Assembly: GCA_032358165.1 (NCBI GenBank)
Contig: JAALGY010000020.1
Location: forward strand, 744,001-808,000
DNA length: 64,000 nt
Reading direction: 5' to 3'
Origin: Diplosphaera chodatii
Taxonomy: Eukaryota; Chlorophyta; Trebouxiophyceae; Prasiolales; Stichococcaceae
Below the pieces are notes generated by a model. It saw nothing but the letters and a program-made list of their open reading frames with translations, was not told the origin of the DNA and did no database searches. Position 1 is the stretch's first letter; each line of letters begins with the position of its first letter. Made by a program: the position numbers and the translations under genes. This document shows positions 11,809 through 22,522 of the stretch, piece after piece.

Positions 11809-14013
11809 TCATCGCCTGTCATGCTGCCACGAAGGCAGCTGAGTTTGACGCCAGTTTCGGCCATTGGTGTCAGCTGCTGCAAAGCGGCTGCGACTACGGT
11901 CCTTGGACTTGCTATGCTGGTTTGGGCAGTCTCGTGCCATGTGCCCGGACTCGCCACAAGCATAGCATGTGATGGCGCTGGCGCCACCGCCGCCATATGA
12001 ACTGCCGCCATACCTGTCGATGCACAATCACCGCGCTCAAGCCCGTTAACTCTTTCGCACACACATGAACGGCAAGTGGCTGCTGCTGCGAGCAGAGACA
12101 TGTATCCTGATCCGGGGTAGCTTACCCATTATAGCCGCCATAGTCGTCATCGTAGCCGTAGTAGGATGCCGTCACGCTTCGCTCGCTGTAGCCGGGCTGC
12201 CGCTCGTTGCGCACCGCGATGGGCTTCTCCCGGCGGCACTCGGGCGCCGTGTGGCCCCCTTCCCCGCAGTTGTAGCAGGAAGGCCTGCTTGTCAGCAAAG
12301 CGGTAACCATGAGGTGCATGTCCAAGCCTCAGGAAGGCCGGAAAGTGGGTTGCTCAATTGGCGGACCCAGCACTGTGCACCGGCAAGAGCAACAGCATCT
12401 GCGGCGGAGGGCGTGGGCAGCTTGCAGCGGGCTTGCGCGGCACCTGTAGGTGGCTGCTGGCGTCGCCGCGCAGCACAGGTGCCCCCGCCTGCCGCACACG
12501 AAGCACACCGCGAGCGCCAGGTCGGCCGCGGAGTAGCGGGCGGTGCAGGCGCCCTCCGCCCGCGCCCAGTCCGCCTGGGCGCCGCGGCAGCTGGACAGGC
12601 CGCAGCGCAAGCACACGGCTGACGCCGCGTCCGCCACCCTGCAGCATATGTAAACTCGTTCGAAGGCCACATCTTCCGTCATCACAACCTTCAGCACATG
12701 ACCAGTCTGTCACGCAGCAGCAGGTTGCTGCACAAGCTGCTGCTATGCTACTGATGCCTATCACACCCTACCCAAATGGACAGACTGCACACTATGGCTT
12801 GACATCAACCCTGACGCTCTAATCATGTAAACGCCGACCGCTTGTAAACAGCTGCAAGTTTGACGATGCATCATGCCCGTCGGCAGTTCTTAATGCTGCC
12901 AGGGGCTGAGCAGCACCCACCGGCTGCCATAGGAGTAGGTGCAGTCACGCGCGACATGGCCGGTGCGGTTGCACTTGAAGCACACCAGCGACGGACAGTT
13001 GGCCTTTGAGTGGCCAAACTGTGCGCACAGCGCGCATGGCCGCGCTTTGGCCTCATTGGTGCAATCCTGCGCCTATACATACAACAGAGCAGGAACATCA
13101 GATCCCAGCAAAGCAGCAGACCTGCATTGGCCCATCCGACAGTTGTCCTCCCAGCTTGTTCAGTCGCTGAAGCATGTCAGTGCAGCGCTGCTAGCAAGGA
13201 CTGCGAGCTGGCGTACAGGTTGCACCTTATGGCCAGAGCCGCCACACCGATAGCAACGCATCGCAGCGTTTTCAAAGCCCTCCTCGTCGAAGTACCTGCA
13301 GTACACGATGTGGGTGTGATGTAGGTGCGGTATAAAGCAGCCAGCAGGCCCAAATACCGTCTTTGACCAAAACATGCGTCCACGTTTCACTGGCATCATT
13401 CGACTGACAGGGCAGCAGCTCACCGGGGAGCGCGCAGCAGCCGCTGCACCTCGCTGTTGGGTGCCGGGGTGTCGTCGTCGTCCACCACGATGACGCCCAG
13501 CGGCGCCGGAGTCCGCAGGACAGCTGCGTCCTCCGGGTCTGCCCGCACAGTCTCCGATGCCATCTCCAGCCCAGGCGGAGGCTCCACAGCTGTGGCGGCG
13601 CCAGTGCTAGGCACCGCTGCCAGGGACTGCCGGTGCAGCTGCTGCGCATTGTCGGGGCTGAGCATGGCCGCTGCGCTGGCCTTGCGGGGCCTGCTGCTCC
13701 GGGCTTTGCCGCCTGCAGACGCTGCCTCCTGCTGCAGCTGCGCCACTGCTGGTGAAGATGCGTCAGCCGACTGCACATCGTCGGCCGCTGCCTCGGCATC
13801 TGCAGCTGGCGATGACTTCTTCCGCTTGCGTTTCTTCTTGGGCTGCTGACCGTGCTCTGATGCCGGAGCATCTGCGTCGGGAATGCTGGCCGCCTGCCGC
13901 TTTGCCGCAGCGCGCTTTGCTGCCTTGCTGATGATCATCTCATCTGCAGGATGGCCGTCCGGTTCCGACTCGGAGGTCATTGTCAGGTCGACGTGGTGTG
14001 AATCATCTGACAT
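11809..14013 (-). CDS. CCHC zinc-knuckle protein, AIR1/2-ZCCHC7-like (TRAMP RNA surveillance)
   Basis: Exon 1 (14013 to about 13422) codes for a low-complexity N-terminus: an acidic/Ala-rich region with a basic patch (PKKKRKRKK, likely a nuclear signal) and an acidic VVDDDD stretch. Later exons carry CCHC knuckles in series: CYRCGGSGHKAQDC, CALCAQFGHSKANC, CFKCNRTGHVARDC, a divergent CLRCGLSSC block, CFVCGRRGHLCC, CYNCGEGGHTAPEC and CYACGESGHMARDC. An exon opening with YFDEEGFENAA and the divergent block followed by a FVCGRRGH knuckle resemble Air proteins and human ZCCHC7, which guide the TRAMP poly(A) polymerase/helicase to nuclear RNAs for exosome decay. The tail has Tyr/Gly-rich and Ser/Arg stretches. 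Stop at 11809-11811. It is convergent with the CDF gene and divergent from the GT77 gene. Family assignment is good; TRAMP membership is inference. Confidence 0.8.
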
Positions 14014-14661
14014 GCTGCAAGGAGTCCAAGGTGTCTTCAGCCAAATTGTGTACTCATGTTGATGGACGTCAAGCAGTGCTGCAACGGGTCACGGAGGTGC
14101 TGTACCGTATCAAGAACATATATCTGCCTGCAGGTGCTGTTGTAATGCTGCAAATGGAGCGTGGCAGTGTTTGGCCGGCCGAAGGGCATGCTCGCGTCCC
14201 CATATGTTTTGGCCAATGGGCGATGGAAAGGCGGTGTGAAGGACCAGGAGAGCTCGGTCGATGCAGTCGTGTGAGCCGGTGTAGTGTGCCCAGGTAATCA
14301 TGTTGCACGGTTACACGACAGTTTCACGTTGTCGTGATCGTGTCTGCTGTGCTGACCCGATACGGAAGTGATTGGCAATGGAATCGGACTAAGTCTGAAA
14401 TCCCCTCAAGTTGGCACTACTTTTGCAGCAAGGTGTTGCCCCAGGACTATAGCTACAGTGCTACGACGCATCTGCACCTGACCACCTTGAGCACAACAGT
14501 AGCTCGGGTCGTAGCATTGCTGCAAGTGGGTTGCTGTTACCGCAGCTGCGCCGCGTCGGGCAGCGTCGCACACTTCGCAGCATCACACACAACTGCCGGT
14601 TATGCTGTAGCAAAGGAGGCTGCTTGCTGCGTGGCAGCCGTCTTGCTTGACCAAGATACAC
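14014..14661. other. Divergent intergenic region, zinc-knuckle gene and GT77
   Basis: These 648 bases lie between two divergently transcribed start codons and must hold both promoters. I see no coding exon with conserved sequence, no tRNA and no clear TATA box. Confidence 0.5.
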
Positions 14662-16581
14662 ATGGGTTCAGAGGAGTATGACGACGCCAGTGGGAAGCAC
14701 CGCCGCCAGGATTCCAAGACACGCTCAGGATTGCTGGTCAGCGCGCTGCTGGCGGGAGTCTGTCTGGGCGTCATCTTCGCAGAGCGGCTGTACATACACT
14801 ACCAGGAGGTGGACCAGAGCGGCTCGCCAGTTGCGCTCAGCAGTCTGGCTGGCGGCGGCAAAGCCGGAAGGAGACTTGGGCAGGTGCTGCACAGCATGGA
14901 CGTAGTCTGTGCAGCTGAGGTTGCTCGGACGGGGAAGTGTCCGAACAGATCCGTGCGGTGCTTTGCAAGATGTAAATCTGTCGGTGCAGGTCAGCAACAA
15001 GCCGCGATCAGAGCTGGAGGAGATCCTGCAGAGGATTGCGCCAAACAAGGAGGTCATGATCGGCATCTCCAACTACAACCTGATCCCAGCCGGCGAGCTT
15101 GTCAGCTTCCTAGATGTGGGTTTGGCTTTGCTGCACAATCCTCCTTGTCTGAAGGCTGTCGTTTGATAGGCACCAACAGCTGCGCTGCTTGCTATGATGA
15201 CATCATCATATGACATTCGTCATGCAGGCGCTGTCGCACATCAACATCCCCAATTTCCTGATCGTGGCCATAGACACCAAGTTGCGGGACTACTTGAAGG
15301 AGAAGGGCATCAACTGCTACTACAAGGACATCCAGGTTTTGCGTCCTGTCTGATGTCACAGCCTGCCCTCTTGCCATCCACAACATCCATCCCACAATGG
15401 CACTGCACCAGTGCGCTGAGTGGCATGAGCATGCACCTGTTGCAGGTCACAGAATCTCAGAAGAAGACTGGGTCCAACCATGCGATCTCTGCGCTCAAGT
15501 TCAAGATCATAAAGGAATTCCTGGATTTGGGGTACAGCGTGCTGCTCAGCGACATCGACATTGTGTGGCTAGATGTGAGTCCTGCGGCATGCTGCGCACC
15601 ATGTCGGATGCAGATGATGGATGCATGTGCATCAGTCGATGGGGGATTGGGGTCGGTGGAGTGGTGACCCTACTTTCTGTCTGTGCCTGCAGAATCCTTT
15701 CAAGCACTTGTATAGGGATCATGACATTGAGGGCATGACAGACGGATTTGACAAGCCGACGTCATACGGCCACATCGATGGCATTGATGACCCGTCCATG
15801 GGCTGGGCGCGATATGCGCAGGTCGGGCTAGACCCCACAGCAATGGCGGTCGCAGTCTGACAACTGATCCAAGCTCTAAATGCAGCAACCGTACCAGGTG
15901 CAGGATCCCACATTGCTTATTCTCTGCGCAGGCCACACGGCACATGAATCTGAACTCGGGGCTGTTTTACACACGGGCGAACGAACGCACACGCGGCCTC
16001 ATGGACCGCATTGCATCGCGGCTTGCAAAGGAGGCAGCCTGGGACCAGAGTGTGTTCAACGAGGAAATCTTCTTCCTGTCACATGATGACTATGTCAGCC
16101 CCAACATCTCTGTGCGGGTCATGAACTACCACAAGGTGAGCTGGTCTGGCACCTGGCATTTCTAGGGCCTTTGGAATGACTGTTGGCTGGAATGCGTCCC
16201 TGGTCATCCCTGTGGCATGCTGATGACCTGGCCGCCTGCAGAGTGATGACGATGGGTAAGTGTCTGCACGCAGTTCATGAACTCAAAGGTGCTGTTCAAG
16301 ACAGTGCGCCACATGCCGAGGTCGGCACAGCCCAAGCCGGTCAGCATCCACATCAACTACCACCCAGGTATTGTGCCGCGGTGCACCAGCTGGACAGCCA
16401 CAGCACCTTCCTGGCATGCACACTCATCCTGCGGGCACCGTCTGCATGTCAGCTGCCTGATAGCATCTGCTAAATATTTGCAGATAAGCATGAGCGGCAG
16501 AATGCGGTCATGGAGTACTACATCAAGGGCAACGAGCATGCCCTTGATCGGTTCCCTGGCGGCAGCGAGCCTGGAACCTGA
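14662..16581 (+). CDS. GT77-family arabinosyltransferase, RRA-like, type II membrane protein
   Basis: Eight exons keep frame: 14662-14883, 14990-15115, 15228-15335, 15446-15574, 15693-15821, 15932-16135, 16274-16367, 16484-16581 (369 aa). A short cytosolic tail is followed by one membrane anchor ([19 protein letters not shown]), as in Golgi enzymes. The nucleotide-sugar domain has [14 protein letters not shown] with the DxD motif, then [43 protein letters not shown] and [12 protein letters not shown]. This order matches plant RRA1-3/XEG113-type GT77 enzymes, which add beta-arabinose to hydroxyproline-linked arabinan on extensin-like wall glycoproteins. The start is the ATG at 14662. A TGTAA sequence lies 74 bases after the stop. 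Family is firm; the acceptor in this alga is inferred. Confidence 0.88.
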
Positions 16582-16654
16582 TGCCCTATGCATGGCATAC
16601 GGCTCAGGCATTGGATGCACACATTGCAGAACTGTTACCCTTGAGGCAAAGGGT

Positions 16655-16659
16655 TGTAA
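16655..16659 (+). terminator. Possible TGTAA polyadenylation signal of the GT77 gene
   Basis: TGTAA is the usual green-algal polyadenylation signal and lies in the expected place, about 75 bases past the stop codon. A five-base match is weak evidence alone. Confidence 0.35.
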
Positions 16660-16829
16660 GCTAGCGTGAGATAGAGTACCTTCCAGTGCTTGTCAAGGCT
16701 TCACTGGGTGGAGAGGGGCAACGATCGAAACTCCATTCCAAGCATGAAAGGCAGCAACGCCCTGCTCTGAACCCTAACACGCACAGCAGACAAAGCTGAT
16801 CACGGTGCAACGTAGTCCCTCAATTCTAG

Positions 16830-16847
16830 CCTTCCTTCCTTCCTTCC
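16830..16847 (+). repeat. CCTT microsatellite
   Basis: Four and a half perfect CCTT units lie in the untranslated space between the GT77 and HMG genes. Confidence 0.85.
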
Positions 16848-17212
16848 TGTTCACAGCAATTTGCTATCGCAGCCGCATATATATCAGAGGGTTACAGCAG
16901 TTGCTCTGGAATCTGCTGAATGAGTGTTCACTTGCACCCGGCTGGAAGTGCAGAGCACGTCAAATTTTAGCCGCCGCACAACACGCTCATGGTTGTGCTC
17001 TGTTCAGATTGCTGAAGCAGAACTCAACAGCCAGGTTACAACACAACAGCAGCGACGACGGGTGTCCACAGGCTCCTTGTCGACCTGCCCGTTGTAAAGT
17101 GCAGCGTGACTTCGACATCCCGCACAAAAATCCGCCAGCTCATCACAGGCCTACCTTCTAGCCATGTATGCAATACACGCACCACGCATGTACAGTAGCC
17201 GCACTATCGCCT

Positions 17213-17229
17213 TGCATGCATGCATGCAG
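17213..17229 (+). repeat. Alternating TGCATGCA tract
   Basis: A 17-base run of overlapping TGCATGCA units lies upstream of the HMG start codon. Shorter copies recur across the window, mostly just before intron acceptors (TGCATGCAG). Confidence 0.7.
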
Positions 17230-17348
17230 CTTTCGTCGCATGCACCAAATAGCCTCTTGAATGATATGCCTCTCTATGGTGCGCATGCTTGTGCTGTGTC
17301 AGGACATCGCAGCCAGCACAAGATGGCTGTCAGCAGGACGATGACACG

Positions 17349-20300
17349 ATGGACATCGATGCTGCCATCGCAGCCCTGGAGGCCGAGGTACTCGAGCAAG
17401 ACCACGCACTGCACGTATCATTCGAACAGTATGAACCGCCGGGTGTTTCATAGCATGCAGCTGAGTTTGGCAATCGTGGACGTTGGGATGTTGGTGCAGA
17501 CTGCCAAGGAGGAGGAGCGCGAGGCAGCAGCGATGCTGAAGGCAGCCAACTGCAGCGTCACGCCTGCAATAGACGCGGCCGCTGCTGTACAGGTCTGCTG
17601 CTGTGTGCTGCTGTTGGCAAGTAGCTGCAGATATGACTCGTGCATGACGTTTCAAGCTGCTGGCCAGGTTGATGTACGTTTGTGAAGCGTTGCATCCGCA
17701 CCTCAAATTGCAATTGTGCATGCTACAGGAGGACGCTGCGACGCTGGCCCCACCAGCAGCTGAGGTCGATGGCATGCTGCCCGCCACCCAGGAGGCCGAG
17801 CCAGCGGACCAGGAGGTATGCATGCAGTGTAGAAGCAACCGTGTTGACTTGCTGGTGAATGCTGGCAAGCAAACGGCAGCTTATTGCAGCAGCTGTAGCA
17901 GCAGTGTTGTTGCATTCGGACGTGGTTGCGGTGCAGTCATTTATATTCAAGCAACATATGCACCAGTGCATACCTGCAGGCATTGCCCCAGGTACCAGAA
18001 GCTGCAGCATCACCTAAGCCAGCAGTGCCCGACACCTTTGAAGTGATGACGCAGGCAGCCGAGCAGGCTGCAAACCAGGTGTCAGTGTCTGATATCACTT
18101 TTCGTGGCACCAATCTCAATCTTAGGAACTCAAATGGCCTTGCATGCCTCATGCATGCACCCTACTACGTGAAGCCGTTGACGGCGTGCTTTTGGTGCAG
18201 GCTGACGACTCGACACCCGCAGCAGGGCGTGCAGATGCAGTCCAGAAGCCTGCTGTGAAGGCCAAGAAGCGGCAGGTATGGCATCTCCAGCGGCAGCTGT
18301 GAGCAGTTGTGTATGCAAGCACGCAAGTCAGTCATGCCTGCTGACACTTGGGATCTGCTTGCATGCAGCTGACGCTGGGCTCAGTACGGAAGCAAGCACC
18401 TGGCGCAGCACCAGCAGAGGGTGCTGCATGCTCGGAAAAGACGGACAAACCAGCACTTAGCAATGGGGTTCCAGACTCAACAGTGGCTCCATCCCAGAAG
18501 GTGTGTTCGGCGGCCTGCAGAGGAAGGTCACCGTCCACTGCATGCAGAAGCATTGTATCGGCATGCATGGTTGCATATGCCGAAACATAGACCATGTATT
18601 AGGGTATGCAAAGCAGTCTGCCTTTGGCGCTTCACAACCTGATAGCACTACTCGCAGAAGCCAACTCTGGCAAAGAAGAAGGCCCTTGAAGTGTCTGGCG
18701 GCGTGAGCAAGCCAGTCAGCGGCGCTGCCAAGCCGAAGGCAGCCACAAAGTCCAAGGTCGGAAAGAAGGACGGTGTGAAGCAGGGCAAGGAAGGCAGGAA
18801 GGATGGCAGCACCAAGGCGCCACATGCCAAGTCTGCCTACCAGTGCTTCTGTGCTGCAAAGAGAGGTGCTGGTACAGCTGCTGTGCATGTCACACCATGC
18901 TGATGACCGTGCCAATTGTATGCAGGATGATCATGTGACCTGGACTCCATGCTGCGTGGTAGGTGTCGTGACAACAGATTGGCATGCACGCAGGCAACTA
19001 CAAGGACTTGAGTATTGGCGAGATCAGCAAGAAGCTGGGCGAGCTGTGGAAGGGCATGAGCGACGTGGACAAGCAGCCCTATGAGGTGGGCACACTGCCG
19101 CCCGTGCACCTGCTGATTGAGTTGTACTGACAGGAAGGTGCTTCATGCCATCTAGATAAAAGAGCAGGCGCTCAACAAGCATGCAGACGGCCACACATGC
19201 CGTCACCACTCAAAATTTGCCTTCAGGCAATGTCGAACATGGACAAGGAGCGTGTGGCGGCGCTGGCCGCTGCGGCTGGCGGTGCTGACGAGGCGGCAGG
19301 CAGCTCAAAGGGCAAGAAGCCGAAGAAGGAGAGGAGGCCCACCATCAAGTCAGCCTACATGGTGTGCTGCTACCTCGATGCATGTATCATCTGCATGCGA
19401 TGGCTGATGGCGACATACGTACAGGGCGTCCGGATGTGCTGTTCACCTGCCGGATCAGTCGTGCAACGAAGTTAAGGGAGGGTGTGCTGACACTGCCAGT
19501 CCTGCATGCAGCTATTCTGCGACGACAAGCGCGCAGAGCTGAAGTCTGTCAACCCTGACACGCCCTTCACGGAAATGGCAAAGCTGCTGGGTGCCGCATG
19601 GAAAGATGCCACGTCAGATGAGAAGGCCAAGTATCAGGAGCAGCATGCGGCACGCTCTTCTGGCACCTGTTGACATGCATACACATGGACATCCTGCCCT
19701 GGCAGTTCTGATCAACAACGCATGGTGGAGCATGTTCACATGCAGGACAATCTGCTGTTCCTGCCATGTGAATATGTAGTTACTTCACCTGAAATCCCGA
19801 TGCACAGGTGGCCAAGCAGGAGGCGGAGGCAAACGGCATGCTGCCCCAGCCTACTGCTCCCAAGAAGCCTCGTGCTGACAAGCCAAACACGTCCAGGAAG
19901 CATCAGAAGGTGGTACCACTGTGGTCTGCATGTTGCAGTGCTTTGCAGCATCGCTGTGCATTGCTGAGGATGTGTATGATGCTCATGTGCATCTGTTGTA
20001 TGCGCAAGCGTTGATCAGAAAGCACTGCTCTTCTGCAGGTCGAGGAAGTCAAGCCTGAGGCAGACGATGATGCCATGGCTGACGATGACGCCGAGGCTGA
20101 AGCAGAGGTGAGATCAGTCAGCGCTTCATTGGCATGCAGTCCTGAGCTTAATGTCTGTGGACCATACATCTGCAGCGTTACAAGTCAGCAGTTATCTGCA
20201 GGAAGTGGCAGCACCATCAGATGCTGACAGCATTGATGGCGAGGCAGAACGCATGGTGACCATGCCTTCGCCATTGTAACCGTCTCTCACCTTGCATCTG

Positions 20301-21759
20301 CCCCAAATCTGACATCATGCATAGCTCAAGTCTGGTCTTTGCCATGCTCCTGCAGAACTGCGACTGGGATGCACACCCCGCAGAATACATACTGGCGCAC
20401 ACGTTCAACCAGAAGGTGCCAGCACTGGATGTCGAGTGCCCACCCTTTGCTGTCAGTACCCACCTCATTGGCAAACACATGGCACACCACGACAGCACTG
20501 CTGCCAGGGGTCTGTACCAGCCATTCCAACTGTTGCTGCTGTGCGCAGTATCTTGTGAAGCGCAAGGGCTGCGACTACACGGACTACGGCATCGTGGACG
20601 CACAGGCCGCCAAGCGACAGCGCCTGACAACAGCTGCAGACGACGGTGCAGACACAGCGCAGACCTGCCATGTCAGCCTTGCTCAGGTCGACGACTACGA
20701 GGTGCGGTGATGAAATCCGTCCGCAGGTGTTGCTGCACAGACAGCATGCTGGAGGTTGATATTATTGACAGCAGCCTGTGACACATGGTGGCAGGTGTAA
20801 GCTGAAATTTCGATACACTTTATTTGCCTTTGCGTGCAGGCATTCCTGAACACATTCAAGCGCGCCCGTTTCGAGCGCGAGGACAAGCATGGCAACCTTG
20901 ACCTGGGTACCTGCTTAGCTGCCAAGCTCCTGGCAGCTTCTGCTCACCGTTTGCAGCATTGCTACTCTGGCGCATGACTACCTTGTGACCACATCTTTCA
21001 GCCGCGGGTGGCAGCGGCTCAGCATGCAAGTCCTCTGCCTGCAGATGAGCTGCCGGAGGGCTCGCCGCTGGAGATGTGCTACTACCTGGCGGCTCTGCGA
21101 GAGGAGGGCCAGCTGCTGTCCAAGGTGCTGAAGAAGCGCGGCTTTGACGACGTCATGATCAAGGTCCCCGCCATGGGGTGCGCGTCTATGACACACTGCA
21201 ACATGGCAATGCATCACCCTGATCAAGTGTGGTGTTATTTGATGCCTTGCAGGCGCCCCAGCCTTCAGTGCTCATCAAGTACCTTGCATTGAGATACACG
21301 TTTGCATGTTGTGCAGGCTGTCCATGGTGACGCAGCGGGTGCTGGAGGTCGAGCGTGCCGGCAGGACGGCTGCTGAGGCGTGCGCGGCCCGGCTTGCTGT
21401 ATACAATGAGCGTCTGCGTGCAGCGCTCCCGCCCGGCATCGATGTCCCAGAAGCCGAGCCTGCTGAGGGTAAGCTCGTGCAGCAGCGGCGCCTGGCTGCA
21501 GCAGGCATCGTGCAGAGATGTGTCGGAAGAGGGTCCAACATTGGGCGCCTGTCTTGCACATGCAGATGACAGTGCTGTGCCTGAGGCTGGTGCCGGATCC
21601 GACAGCAGTGCGCGCGCCGCAGCTCTGTGCAACAACGTGCATGATCATGCTGGAGATGACGAGAAGGGTGCCAGTGCTGGCGAGGCAACAGTTGCCATGG
21701 CGAAGCAGCAGCAGCAGAACGTCATCGAGCAGCAGCCAGAGGTGGCTCCAGAGCCGTGA
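17349..21759 (+). CDS. Nuclear protein with two HMG boxes
   Basis: About fifteen or more exons encode roughly 600 residues. The start is taken as the ATG at 17349 (MDIDAAIAALEAEVLEQ). An acidic/Ala-Pro-rich N-terminus and a Lys-rich region (KAKKRQ, KSKVGKKDGVKQGK) precede HMG box 1: HAKSAYQCFCAAKR, LSIGEISKKLGELWKGMS, then MSNMDKERV. Box 2 reads PTIKSAYMLFCDDKRAELK, EMAKLLGAAWKDATSDEK. A basic linker and an acidic run (EADDDAMADDDAEAEAE) follow. Beyond is a block reading EYILAHTFNQKYLVKRKG, vaguely chromodomain-like, and a helical C-terminal region (YYLAALREEGQLLSKVLKK) ending in a Gln/Glu-rich tail with stop at 21757-21759. HMG boxes bend DNA, so a chromatin role is likely. The C-terminal half matches no family I know. 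Confidence 0.8.
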
Positions 21760-22522
21760 TTAGACGGCGGTCGCAAATGTCCTCGGGCTGACAACGATTT
21801 CGCGCACTGCAATATGTCTGGCAAGCGTACCAACGCAGCGTTTTCCAGAGAACACTTGAACTCAACACTATAGTAGAGCAGGCGGCGCTGTGAACCTGTG
21901 CTGTTGCCCCTCTGGCACTGCATTGCAATCGCCTTGCAATACCGCGTATGCAACCAGACGACTGAATCTCTGCTGCTCCATACTGTCGTCACACACACAT
22001 GGCAGGTCCCCGCTATGTTGCAAACAGCTTGGATCACAGCCTGCACCTGACTGGAACATCCTTCCAAGAGGGTGGGATGTGGAGGCTGACAACTGTGAGC
22101 AAATCCCCACAGACCGCCGTACTGACTGCAGCGAGAACAATACAGCTTTCTGACATGGCACGTCCGCCGCTTCCACGCATCTGATGTGCATTTGGGCGAG
22201 CTCCAGAAGATGGTGGGAGGCACGTGCTGTCAGACAAGGAAGGACGTTTGCAACAGCATGCGCGTCAGCGCCCGTCAGAGTCTCTGAATGATATGAAAAC
22301 ACTCTCAGAACGATATTTGTGGCTGCAACATATAGTGAAGCAGCGCCTCGACAGCTGTCTCGGGCCAAGGCAGCGGTTGGCGCGAGGGAGAAGAACCGGC
22401 ACGCTTCATCCGTCGGTGCAGCTTGTACACACTTGATTTTCGATTGAAGGGGGTGCCGTGATAGCTCCTCTAGGATCCTGAGTACCCTTCTGTGGGGTGT
22501 ATTCTCCGATAAACGCTCCAGA
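21760..22522 (+). other. Intergenic region, HMG gene to LPMO gene
   Basis: These 763 bases lie between two genes in tandem. They should contain the HMG 3' UTR and the LPMO promoter. Open frames on the minus strand here have no splice context or recognisable domain. No RNA gene is visible. Confidence 0.45.

Larger units (their letters stand above)
16582..17348 (+). other. Intergenic region, GT77 to HMG gene, with simple repeats
   Basis: This holds the 3' UTR of the GT77 gene and the 5' region of the HMG gene. A CCTT microsatellite runs at 16830-16847, and an alternating TGCATGCATGCATGCAG tract is at 17213-17229. No conserved coding exon is visible. Confidence 0.5.

Noticed and set aside
20341..20700. 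A true chromodomain in the HMG protein
   Set aside because: Only the EYILAHT...KYLVKRKG strands resemble it. The aromatic cage and Trp-Glu-Pro segment are missing, so it is reported only as a weak similarity.
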